This document shows, one piece after another, positions 14,448 to 21,547 of a DNA stretch of 32,991 bases. The stretch spans positions 1 to 32,991 of the forward strand of contig CAZECR010000009.1 in assembly GCA_964510495.1 (NCBI GenBank), written 5' to 3'. How positions within the stretch are numbered: the stretch's first letter is position 1; every line of letters starts with the position of its first letter. Position numbers and translations under genes: made by a program. Below the pieces are notes generated by a model. That model searched no databases. It was not told the DNA's origin and was given only the letters and a program-made list of their open reading frames with translations. The stretch is from CAZECR01 sp964510495. Its GTDB lineage: Bacteria > Patescibacteriota > Patescibacteriia > Magasanikbacterales > GWA2-37-8.

Positions 14448-15734
14448 TTAAACAGCCGATTTCTGGAACTGAGGAAATTGCTTTGCTTCGACTGTGAAGA
14501 TAAAAGCAGCTAACACCCAGAAAAGCATGGCTAAATCATTTTTAAAATACGGAACATCAATAAGCCCATGAACAAACATCACTATGAGCATCACAAAAAT
14601 CCCTGTTCCCAATATTTTGTCTCTATGGCGGTAATAACGAAAGGCGCTGACGAACAAATACACATAGAGCGCCGTAAAAGAAAGCATGCCGAACAGTCCC
14701 GTCTCAGTCCAAAAATTTAAAAAGATATTGTGAGGATAAATAAGACGTTCCATTTTTTTGACATCATAGTGCGGTTTTTGGATTTTGCGGAAAAACTGCC
14801 TCACACCCGCCCCCAAAACAAAATTCTTGGGCGAGGCAGAAAGAAATTGCTCTGAATAACTCCAAAGCAACACTCGATTACCCGCCGACTTGTAATGAAC
14901 TGGTAAACTATTAGGGAAAAAAATGATTGCACAGGCTGCTACCACACCAATAACGACAATACTGATCGCGCTTTTTTTATAGCCTAAAAGGCCGATAAAT
15001 ATAACGAAACCGAGCGAAAGCGCAATGAAAGCACCTTGCGAAAAAGTAAATGCAATAGCCGCCAGCGAAAGGGCGGCAACCAAGAATGCTGCGTAAGCAG
15101 GGAGTTTTTTGTTTTCTCGGTAACGTTTAATTCCCCAGGCGATTGCAAGCGGTACGAGTGGCGCCAGGTACAGCGCTACCGCATTGGGTGATGTATAAAA
15201 AGCCGTAACGCGCCTGGTGGCTGCTGCAGTCCATTCGGGCGTGGCAATTCCATACCCGGTAAACTTTTGCACTATTGCATAGGAACCAATACTGACCGTA
15301 GAGATAAGCAGCGGCCATGTATAATGACGCACTTCAAAATATTTAGTTCGTCCGATTAAAACCAGAAATAAGAGTACTGGTTCCAAGAAATACGCACGCC
15401 ACTGCCCGAACGATAACAGTACCATATCACTAACCGCTACACCCAGGAGCGAAGCCGCAAAAAATATTCCAATGGCAATAAAAAAATATGGTCGCTTTTT
15501 AATTGTTTCAGTAATTACGCGACCGTCGTCTTTGGCATACCGCACGAGCCAAACCAAAAAAAATAGGCCAAATAAAACCTCGAGCAATGTTGAAGGTAAT
15601 GGGCCAATTTTTAAACGAAGCAAATACGTCGGAAGTGCGACAATGAGTATTCCAAAAGCAACGCTAAATTTTTTCCACGCAATTCCCAAAAATACGACAC
15701 TACAAATTCCCAACAAAACGTACTGAATAATCAT
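14448..15734 (-). CDS. O-antigen ligase/polymerase family (Wzy/WaaL-like) membrane protein
   Basis: A 428-aa polytopic protein with about ten to twelve membrane segments. The periplasmic-loop signature YPHNIFLNFWTETGLFGML (a HN..L...E.G..G pattern) is that of the Wzy_C family of O-antigen ligases and polymerases. These join undecaprenyl-linked glycans to an acceptor or polymerise them on the outer face of the membrane. The acceptor here is unknown. Its start overlaps the end of the half-MFS gene (ATGA, four bases), indicating translational coupling. Context GTATG. Confidence 0.88.
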   Translation of the reverse strand: MIIQYVLLGICSVVFLGIAWKKFSVAFGILIVALPTYLLRLKIGPLPSTLLEVLFGLFFLVWLVRYAKDDGRVITETIKKRPYFFIAIGIFFAASLLGVAVSDMVLLSFGQWRAYFLEPVLLFLVLIGRTKYFEVRHYTWPLLISTVSIGSYAIVQKFTGYGIATPEWTAAATRRVTAFYTSPNAVALYLAPLVPLAIAWGIKRYRENKKLPAYAAFLVAALSLAAIAFTFSQGAFIALSLGFVIFIGLLGYKKSAISIVVIGVVAACAIIFFPNSLPVHYKSAGNRVLLWSYSEQFLSASPKNFVLGAGVRQFFRKIQKPHYDVKKMERLIYPHNIFLNFWTETGLFGMLSFTALYVYLFVSAFRYYRHRDKILGTGIFVMLIVMFVHGLIDVPYFKNDLAMLFWVLAAFIFTVEAKQFPQFQKSAV

Positions 15735-16393
15735 ACTTTTTTCTTTTTCTTTGCGCCAGTCTTTTTGCGCGGACGCGAAACACGCTTCTTTCGCTCATCC
15801 ATCATTGCCCCCCATTTAGGCAGCGTCGTAAATTCGTTTTTAAAAATCGTAATGATAAAACCAGCGCCGATTATAGACATGCAGCCTACAAAAACAAAAA
15901 GATAGCGGAAAGAATATACCTGGGCAATATAGCCACCAATTGCAGCAGTAACGGCGGTAGCCAAGCTAATAATAGTGTCGTAGACACTCCACTCATACCC
16001 TTCTTTTTCCTGATGAGCATAGCGCGTAAACATGATTCTCCAGCTTGGGAACGACAATGCTCCGCCGATGCCATAAATAATTTGAAAGCCGTAAATGAAG
16101 AGCATGCTTGAAGCAGCTGCATAGCCAAACGGGGTGATCGCAATCAAAAACGAACCGATAATCAATGTTAAGAGCTCACGGCGATTTCCCGGCTCCGCAT
16201 CGTCCCACCTGCCAATTAAAATCTGGAACAATGACTTCGTGAGAAGTTGGATCGCGAGCGCGATACCAATCCCAAACACTGTTGCGTCGCTTATTCCTTT
16301 TAACAGGAAAACGGCAAATATTGGTTGAATTAAACCAAAGCTACCAACAATGAACAGGTCGGAAATAATGAGCGTTCTAAGAACTTTGTGCAT
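15731..16393 (-). CDS. Six-helix half-size MFS-like transporter
   Basis: A 220-aa protein resembling the N-terminal half of a major facilitator transporter: six hydrophobic segments, with GRWDDAEPGNRREL in the loop between helices 2 and 3, where the MFS A motif (GxxxDRxGRR) lies. It then ends in a very basic tail (KKRVSRPRKKTGAKKKKKV). No second half follows, because the next gene is the O-antigen ligase-like protein, overlapping by four bases. It may act as a homodimer, or be a complete short family typical of these lineages. The preceding PfkB gene ends six bases before its start. GGAGGG sits unusually close (one base) to the GTATG start. Confidence 0.72.
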   Translation of the reverse strand: MHKVLRTLIISDLFIVGSFGLIQPIFAVFLLKGISDATVFGIGIALAIQLLTKSLFQILIGRWDDAEPGNRRELLTLIIGSFLIAITPFGYAAASSMLFIYGFQIIYGIGGALSFPSWRIMFTRYAHQEKEGYEWSVYDTIISLATAVTAAIGGYIAQVYSFRYLFVFVGCMSIIGAGFIITIFKNEFTTLPKWGAMMDERKKRVSRPRKKTGAKKKKKV

Positions 16394-16399
16394 ACCCTC

Positions 16400-17347
16400 C
16401 TATTTAATTTTTAAATCTTGATTATATGTTTTTTTATAACGATCTTTAAATTGTTTCAATGTAAACTGATGATGCTGCGTTCCATAGGACTCTACTGCAT
16501 AGCTAGCCGCAACACTCCCCATTTGCCCACACACCTGATAATCAAAACCTTTTTCTACGCCCACAAAAAATCCAGCGCGGTAAGCATCCCCTGCTCCCGT
16601 CGGATCGTCGACTGATTCTGGCGGACACGGTTTAATATCAAATTCTTCACCTTCGGCCGTCGTTACTATCGAGCCCTTGTCACCAAGCGTGGTGATCATC
16701 ACCGGAACATTTTTCAAAATTTCATGCGCATTCCAGCCTGTTCGATCTTGTAACAATTTAATTTCGTAGTCGTTCCCGATCACGAAAGCACTTTGACTGA
16801 GCGTTGTCCGAAGCTCAGCATCATTAAAGGTGGTAATTTGTTGGCCTGGATCAAACACAGCCGGAATACCGAGTTCTCGACATTCTTTAATATGGCGCAT
16901 CATAACGACTTTGGCGGTTGGCGACACAATAGCCAAACTAAACTTTTGCTTAAGGTCGTGCATGGAAATTTCCTCGGCTCGCTCTAGCGGGCCGTTATAA
17001 AATGCTGTTACTTGGTTGTTCTCTTTGTCTGTTGTAATATGAGCAGAAGCGGTATATAACTTATCATCCTCAATAATATACTCAGTCGCAATACCCTTTT
17101 CTTGAAAATATTTAAGATACGCTTCGCCGTCTTTGCCCACTACCGAAACAATGATCGGCTGTCCGCCAAACATACTCAGCGTATAGACTATGTTTCCACC
17201 AGTACCGCCCCACCCGCGTTCAAGGCGATCTACCGTGAAACAGACGCTGAGGATATGTAGTTGATCCGGTAAAATATGGTTTCGAAAGCTATCGGGAAAG
17301 TTCATAATGTAATCGTACGCGAGCGAACCCGAAACCAGAATAGACAT
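16400..17347 (-). CDS. PfkB family carbohydrate/nucleoside kinase
   Basis: A 315-aa ribokinase-fold kinase. Marks are GGTGGNIVYTLSMFGG near residue 46 (the N-terminal PfkB signature region) and DDPTGAGDAYRAGFF near 245-260, containing the anion hole and the catalytic Asp. The Asn-rich substrate region resembles adenosine kinase- and sugar kinase-like members, but the substrate cannot be read from sequence. It phosphorylates a sugar or nucleoside with ATP in the cytosol. It is first in the unit that continues with half-MFS, O-antigen ligase-like protein and metalloprotease, so a role in sugar supply for glycans is possible. Context GTATG, no SD. Confidence 0.9.
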   Translation of the reverse strand: MSILVSGSLAYDYIMNFPDSFRNHILPDQLHILSVCFTVDRLERGWGGTGGNIVYTLSMFGGQPIIVSVVGKDGEAYLKYFQEKGIATEYIIEDDKLYTASAHITTDKENNQVTAFYNGPLERAEEISMHDLKQKFSLAIVSPTAKVVMMRHIKECRELGIPAVFDPGQQITTFNDAELRTTLSQSAFVIGNDYEIKLLQDRTGWNAHEILKNVPVMITTLGDKGSIVTTAEGEEFDIKPCPPESVDDPTGAGDAYRAGFFVGVEKGFDYQVCGQMGSVAASYAVESYGTQHHQFTLKQFKDRYKKTYNQDLKIK

Positions 17348-17373
17348 ACAGCGAAATAAAAAATAACAAACCT

Positions 17374-17402
17374 ACTATAGCAAAAAATGCTTGCGCGGTC
17401 TA
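17374..17402 (-). promoter_or_regulatory. Promoter of the PfkB operon
   Basis: On the minus strand TAGACC (17397-17402), a 17-bp spacer ending in TGC (extended -10) and TATAGT (17374-17379). The leader would be about 20 nt. Confidence 0.6.
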
Positions 17403-17415
17403 GATAAAAAGACCC

Positions 17416-17444
17416 TTGTCGAAATGACAAACCTGTGGCATACT
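17416..17444 (+). promoter_or_regulatory. Promoter of the riboflavin kinase gene
   Basis: TTGTCG (17416-17421), a 17-bp spacer ending in TGG and CATACT (17439-17444). The TGTGG(T/C)ATACT block is shared with the mgtC upstream region. Its -35 lies about 15 bp from the divergent PfkB -35. Confidence 0.5.
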
Positions 17445-17480
17445 CGAAACCACCCTTTTGTATTCTCATCTCTGATTTGT

Positions 17481-17918
17481 ATGAATTTTTTTAATAGCAT
17501 TGGTGGCGGCATAAGCGTCCTACTTATCGCACTCGTCGCCCGTTCATACGCACGCCGACGTCATTTTGTAGTTGAGGGACTGGTCAGTCCAGGCAACCAA
17601 CAAGGGAAAAAATTAGGTGCCGCAACAGCCAATCTCCCGCTGGTTGCCGCCAAAAAACTTCCTAAAGGTTTATATTCCTGTAGTGTTCGGATCGGCGAAA
17701 GCACCGCCCAATACCGCGGACTCTTATACTACGGCTACAATTCTCTTACTGAACTTGATTGCCTTGAAGTTCATTTGTTTGATTTCAACGCCGACCTCTA
17801 CGGCGAACAATTGACTATCACCACCCAAAAGTTTCTACGCCGACCTAAAAAATTTCGTGATCCTAAAAAACTCGCCGCTCAAATTGAGCAAGATATTAAA
17901 AAAGCCCTTAAAAAATAA
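17481..17918 (+). CDS. Membrane-anchored stand-alone riboflavin kinase
   Basis: A 145-aa protein. A short N-terminal hydrophobic segment (FFNSIGGGISVLLIALVARS) followed by RRR suggests a single membrane anchor with the domain in the cytosol. The rest is a riboflavin kinase domain: VEGLVSPGNQQGKKLGAATANL (the T-x-N signature reads TAN), GLYSCSV, then LEVHLFDFNADLYGEQL with the expected catalytic Glu, and FLRRPKKF. It would make FMN from riboflavin and ATP. The adenylyltransferase half of bifunctional RibF is absent. The region between GLYSC and the Glu is shortened relative to typical RibF. The start at 17481 (GTATG) is preferred over the upstream TTG frame, which overlaps the promoter. Confidence 0.82.
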   Translation: MNFFNSIGGGISVLLIALVARSYARRRHFVVEGLVSPGNQQGKKLGAATANLPLVAAKKLPKGLYSCSVRIGESTAQYRGLLYYGYNSLTELDCLEVHLFDFNADLYGEQLTITTQKFLRRPKKFRDPKKLAAQIEQDIKKALKK

Positions 17919-17927
17919 GGGCTTTTT
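17899..17927. terminator. Bidirectional terminator between riboflavin kinase and GT4 genes
   Basis: Stem AAAAGCCCTTA/TAAGGGCTTTT (about 17899-17910 with 17916-17927) with loop AAAAA; T runs follow on both strands. It serves two convergent transcription units. Confidence 0.9.
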
Positions 17928-17937
17928 AATTATATTT

Positions 17938-19053
17938 TTATTTCTGCAAGGGCCACACCTGTTCAATCGCTGACGCAACTCCTGCAATGAACCGCTTATC
18001 GCTAAATCGATCCCCCGTTGCCGTACAAGCAACCTCCATACTTTTTGCTTTATCTGGCGTAAGCGCATGAACCGCGCGAACCACGTCATCTACCCCTGGA
18101 TTTTCTGGAAGCAGCATGCCATTTTCACCATCTTTAATAATTTCAAGGAGGCCTCCTTCAGCAACCCCAATAACCGGTTTTCCCGCAACCATAGATTCAA
18201 CCGCGCTCATGCCGAAGTCCTCACGTACTGGAATATAAATTGTAGCCAAACAGTTTCCCAAGTAGTCCAACAACTCGGCGTCAGTAATCCAGCCAACCAG
18301 CCGGATATTGCTGTGGCCTGCAGCCATTTTTTGCAAATGATCAAATTCCGGACCGCCCGACGCCACCACTAACTTTTTGTCAGGCATTTTAATAAATGCT
18401 TCTACGATTAGTTCTACGCGCTTGACTCCATACAGGCGGGCCCAGGAAAAAAAATAGTCACCTTGGTGGATATTTTTAAAAGGAAGCGTCGTACAGGGCG
18501 GATATACTACTGTTGAAGACAGTCCTAAATATTTTTTGATACGTGCTTCAACGTGATGTGAATTAGTTAGAACACTGTCGAACCGCGGCGATAACTCCTT
18601 CCATCGCCAACGATTAAAGGCAGCAAACGGAATAAAAATGATTTTTTTCCACCAGGGATAGCTGGCGAGCGTATCTTCGTAATTATCATACAAATGCCGT
18701 GGTGGCGTATGGATATAGGCAATATTTGCTTTACCTTCTGCGCGGAGGAGCGCGGTTATGCAGTCCCCGCTATAGATAATAACATCGTAGTCTTTTATAA
18801 AACGCGTGCGAAACAAGAATGCAAGCTGTGTTTGCAAGTAACGAAATCCTGGCAATCTCGACCAAAAAGATTCTCTAAGCAATTCTCGCACTGCCAAACC
18901 TTCTTGCCGGGGATCAAAAGCATCCTTCGCAATAAAAGCAGTAGCAACGTCTGCCCCCAAAGACTTGGCAAGACAAATCACCAATCGCTCCCCTCCACCC
19001 TTATACAAAAAATAGTCGTGGAGAATTAAAATTTTCGGTTTTTTTTCTTCCAT
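17938..19053 (-). CDS. Glycosyltransferase family 4 protein
   Basis: A 371-aa GT-B fold glycosyltransferase. The N-terminal acceptor domain begins ILILHDYFLYKGGGERLV, with a glycine-rich loop. The C-terminal domain has FFSWARLYGVKRVELIVEAF and a nucleotide-sugar-binding stretch, PVREDFGMSAVESMVAGKPVIGVAEGG, containing the E-x7-E pattern of GT4 (E in REDFG and E in AVESM). It transfers a sugar, probably to a lipid-linked or surface glycan acceptor at the cytosolic face of the membrane. Donor and acceptor are unknown. It follows uppP by nine bases, so DedA, UppP and this enzyme likely form one operon. Context CTATG, no SD. Confidence 0.92.
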   Translation of the reverse strand: MEEKKPKILILHDYFLYKGGGERLVICLAKSLGADVATAFIAKDAFDPRQEGLAVRELLRESFWSRLPGFRYLQTQLAFLFRTRFIKDYDVIIYSGDCITALLRAEGKANIAYIHTPPRHLYDNYEDTLASYPWWKKIIFIPFAAFNRWRWKELSPRFDSVLTNSHHVEARIKKYLGLSSTVVYPPCTTLPFKNIHQGDYFFSWARLYGVKRVELIVEAFIKMPDKKLVVASGGPEFDHLQKMAAGHSNIRLVGWITDAELLDYLGNCLATIYIPVREDFGMSAVESMVAGKPVIGVAEGGLLEIIKDGENGMLLPENPGVDDVVRAVHALTPDKAKSMEVACTATGDRFSDKRFIAGVASAIEQVWPLQK

Positions 19054-19062
19054 AGTAAGATA

Positions 19063-19851
19063 TTATCTGAGGCCAAGCCAAACTATAATTGCCAAAATAA
19101 TACGATATACGCCAAAAGCTTTAAAGGTGTGTGTTCGGACGTAGGTGAGGAGCCAGGTAATCGCTGCAAAGGCAGTGAACGCCGAAACAACCAAACCTAC
19201 CACCAAAACTCCTGCTTGATTACCACTGAACGACTGGTAGTTTTTAACGAGATCAAAACCGGTTGCTGCGAGTATAGTGGGAATCGCGAGCAGAAACGAA
19301 AACTCAACAGCCACTTTGCGATCGTGGCCGAGTAGCATCGCGCCCACGATTGTTGCCGCCGAACGAGACACGCCCGGGATCATAGCAACAGACTGGCACA
19401 AACCAATAATAAAAGCATCAGAGTAACTGATCGTTTCAATAGTTTTAAGAGCACTTGCTTCATTTGGCACGGGCTCTTTTTTAGCAACCCACTTTTCAAA
19501 CACAATCAAAATAATACCGCCAATAAAAAGTGAAGCAACTACCACAGCAACATTGCCGAGTAAATACTGCTTAACAATTTTATAGAGCGTGAGTCCCAAA
19601 ATTCCGGTAGGTAAAAATGCCACAAACAAGCGCTTGAGCAGCCCCCAAGAAAATAATTTCTTAAAGTACACAATAACGACAGCCAGAATTGCTCCGAGCT
19701 GAATAATGATTTCGAAACTTTTGATAAATTCTGTTTCAGGAATTTTAAGGAGCGCTGAGACGAGTACCAAATGCCCAGTTGACGAAATTGGTAAAAACTC
19801 GGTAAGACCCTCAACCACCCCCAAAATTGCGGCGTGTAAATATGACAACAT
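19063..19851 (-). CDS. uppP: Undecaprenyl-diphosphatase
   Basis: Removes one phosphate from undecaprenyl diphosphate on the outer side of the membrane to recycle the lipid carrier; extra copies give bacitracin resistance in other bacteria. The 262 aa include the BacA/UppP signatures EGLTEFLPISSTGHLVL near residues 14-30 and PGVSRSAATIVGAMLLG near 150-170, with about seven to eight membrane helices. It lies between dedA and a GT4 gene, all closely spaced. Context GTATG, no SD. Confidence 0.97.
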   Translation of the reverse strand: MLSYLHAAILGVVEGLTEFLPISSTGHLVLVSALLKIPETEFIKSFEIIIQLGAILAVVIVYFKKLFSWGLLKRLFVAFLPTGILGLTLYKIVKQYLLGNVAVVVASLFIGGIILIVFEKWVAKKEPVPNEASALKTIETISYSDAFIIGLCQSVAMIPGVSRSAATIVGAMLLGHDRKVAVEFSFLLAIPTILAATGFDLVKNYQSFSGNQAGVLVVGLVVSAFTAFAAITWLLTYVRTHTFKAFGVYRIILAIIVWLGLR

Positions 19852-19866
19852 ACACTAGTACTTATT

Positions 19867-20478
19867 TTACTTTAAAAGTTTCTTTTGTTTTTTGCCAACA
19901 ATGAGCGCCCCAACGGCAATAAGTAGGATTAAAAAGACTAATTCAGAGGCACCGCGGAGATGCCGAATATGCCGCCAGGTTTCATCAAAAAAGTACCCAA
20001 ATGCCAGATACACACCAGCCGCGACAAAAGCACTGGTTACATTGTAAAATAAAAATGTTTTAAGATCCATACGTACAAGCCCGGCGACAAACGGGATGAT
20101 CGGGCGAAAGGGCCCAAAGAACCGTGCAAATAAAACACTTTTATTACCGTGTTTTACAAAAAATTCTTGGCCTTTTTCTAGATATTCCTTTTTAAAAAAG
20201 CGACTGTGTTCACTAAATAAGGTAAGGCCCTTTCGACCCAACAAAAAGCTCACTGTATCCCCAACTACACCACCAAGTGCCACACACCACAGCAATGTTT
20301 TAAAATCGAGTAGGTTGCGCGAGGCAAGCACACCAGCAGCCAAGACCACGGTCGTGCCCGGCACAAGCAGACCCACAAAGGCCAAAGACTCTAAAATAGA
20401 GATAACAAAAATAAGGCCGTAGAGCCAAAACTGGTTCATTGCTACATGTGGTGTTACCAGAGCCACGAGGTCGGGCAT
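19867..20478 (-). CDS. DedA family membrane protein
   Basis: A 203-aa polytopic protein. ESLAFVGLLVPGTTVVLAAG, GGVVGDTVSFLLGRKG and the hallmark RFFGPFRPIIPFVAG identify the DedA/SNARE-associated family. Members of this family have been shown to return undecaprenyl phosphate across the membrane. Being 15 bases from uppP, which generates undecaprenyl phosphate outside, it fits that role here. The ATG at 20478 (context GTATG) is chosen over TTG at 20496, which lies in the T run of a terminator. No clear promoter is visible; it may start from readthrough or from a site hidden in the terminator region. Confidence 0.93.
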   Translation of the reverse strand: MPDLVALVTPHVAMNQFWLYGLIFVISILESLAFVGLLVPGTTVVLAAGVLASRNLLDFKTLLWCVALGGVVGDTVSFLLGRKGLTLFSEHSRFFKKEYLEKGQEFFVKHGNKSVLFARFFGPFRPIIPFVAGLVRMDLKTFLFYNVTSAFVAAGVYLAFGYFFDETWRHIRHLRGASELVFLILLIAVGALIVGKKQKKLLK

Positions 20479-20492
20479 ACCAATTTTGAGAA

Positions 20493-20518
20493 ACAAAAAA
20501 AGAGAATCGAATTCTCTT
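20493..20518 (-). terminator. Distal terminator after the 20601-21305 gene
   Basis: Stem AAGAGAAT/ATTCTCTT (20500-20507 with 20511-20518), three-base loop, then TTTTTTTG on the minus strand. It ends 15 bases before the dedA start. Confidence 0.8.
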
Positions 20519-20553
20519 ACAGCCTATCATGAACAAAATTTTTAGGGTAGGCA

Positions 20554-20591
20554 GGGCGGCGGCGAGCTCTGTTCGAGCTCAGCCGCCGCCC
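20554..20591 (-). repeat. Very GC-rich hairpin after the 20601-21305 gene
   Basis: A 16-bp stem, GGGCGGCGGC plus GAGCTC (20554-20569) with GAGCTC, a bulged A, and GCCGCCGCCC (20575-20591), around a 5-nt loop. It lies nine bases after the stop. No T run follows directly, so it may protect the 3' end or act with the U-tailed hairpin downstream. Confidence 0.75.
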
Positions 20592-20600
20592 CTCTTATAT

Positions 20601-21305
20601 TTAGCCGTTCTGGCTGGGGTAACGACGGAAGAAGTTACCGCCCTGACCAAAGGAGTCAAAGACGTGCTTGGTCGCACGATCCAGATAAACTTGCGGCCAG
20701 TCGGTGCCACGCTCGTCCTCGATCTTCTCGACCGAGCGCCACTTGGGGGACGGCTCAGAGAGAACCTGGCCTTCGGTGTCGGGGAGATTTTCGAGTTCCA
20801 GTTGGTGGGTGAGGGTGCGGAGCACCTCCCATACCGCCTCAAGACCGTCGTCGTTCATGACTCCGACATTGTCGGCTACGCGGCCACGAAACTTGTACGT
20901 GAAATACTTGTACCGGCCGTCATGCACCTCGCGGCGCGTGACCAGCGCGAAGGCCATGGTCTCGTGAGGGACCTCCTCCCCCTCATAGTCAGCACCCACG
21001 TAGATGCTTACAACGATCGTGGGGTCGTTGGCAACGACGCAGTTGCCGCCATCGAACCTTGTGGACCAGCCCCCACCCATGAGCTGGGGCGACTGGTGGT
21101 TGATCTGCTGATCCCGCCAGAAACGCGGCTGGCAGTGACGCCCCGTGTTTGCAGCGGCCATGACCAAGGTCGTATTGTAGGTGCGCATAAAATGCACCTC
21201 GAAGTAGCGATCAAGCGACCGTTCAAAATCGGTCTCCTGATCACCCTCGACCTCGGCCTTAGGATAGGACATGAGAAAGAGGTTCTGCAGGTTATTGTCA
21301 GACAT
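20601..21305 (-). CDS. GC-rich ORFan protein (234 aa), self-contained cassette
   Basis: MSDNNLQNLFLMSYPKAEVEGD... is a soluble, acidic protein rich in Trp, Tyr and Arg, with no signal peptide or membrane segment and no family I recognise. The start at 21305 is fixed by a strong SD (AAGGAG, six bases before ATG). The base before ATG is C. A consensus-like promoter (21475-21503), a structured leader of about 160 nt and two hairpins after the stop surround it. GC content is clearly above dedA and the ABC genes. A long opposite-strand frame here is a by-product of GC-rich codons. Function unknown; foreign origin is an inference. Confidence 0.72.
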   Translation of the reverse strand: MSDNNLQNLFLMSYPKAEVEGDQETDFERSLDRYFEVHFMRTYNTTLVMAAANTGRHCQPRFWRDQQINHQSPQLMGGGWSTRFDGGNCVVANDPTIVVSIYVGADYEGEEVPHETMAFALVTRREVHDGRYKYFTYKFRGRVADNVGVMNDDGLEAVWEVLRTLTHQLELENLPDTEGQVLSEPSPKWRSVEKIEDERGTDWPQVYLDRATKHVFDSFGQGGNFFRRYPSQNG

Positions 21306-21468
21306 GGTTTTCTCCTTTCGGGAGTTTCCCTCAACCATTACGAGGGCTTGATCGACAGCACCACCACAGCGCTGCTCTGACCAAGTCATGAAGGGGTTTC
21401 CGCTACCACAGCGGTTTGACCTTCCTTCCACTTAGCCCTAAACGGGGACAAATGGCAGGAAATCAAAA
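21306..21468 (-). promoter_or_regulatory. Structured leader of the 20601-21305 gene
   Basis: The leader holds three hairpins: CCGCT/AGCGG (21400-21414), CCCTC/GAGGG (21328-21346), and CTCC/GGAG (21312-21324), the last of which includes the SD and could hide it. A CAGCGCTG/CTG-rich middle part may form more pairs. No known riboswitch was recognised. Confidence 0.45.
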
Positions 21469-21474
21469 CAGTTG

Positions 21475-21503
21475 ACAATACCACAAAAATCCCTTGTTGT
21501 CAA
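21475..21503 (-). promoter_or_regulatory. Promoter of the 20601-21305 gene
   Basis: On the minus strand TTGACA (21498-21503), a 17-bp spacer and TATTGT (21475-21480). Confidence 0.7.
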
Positions 21504-21547
21504 GGGGTTAATGGGGCTAATTATAGCCAAAATTACATTGTTAGAAG

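Noticed and set aside
20529..21380. 283-codon open frame on the plus strand opposite the GC-rich ORFan
   Set aside because: The minus-strand gene has promoter, SD and terminator hairpins. The plus frame has none and is expected from GC-rich codons.
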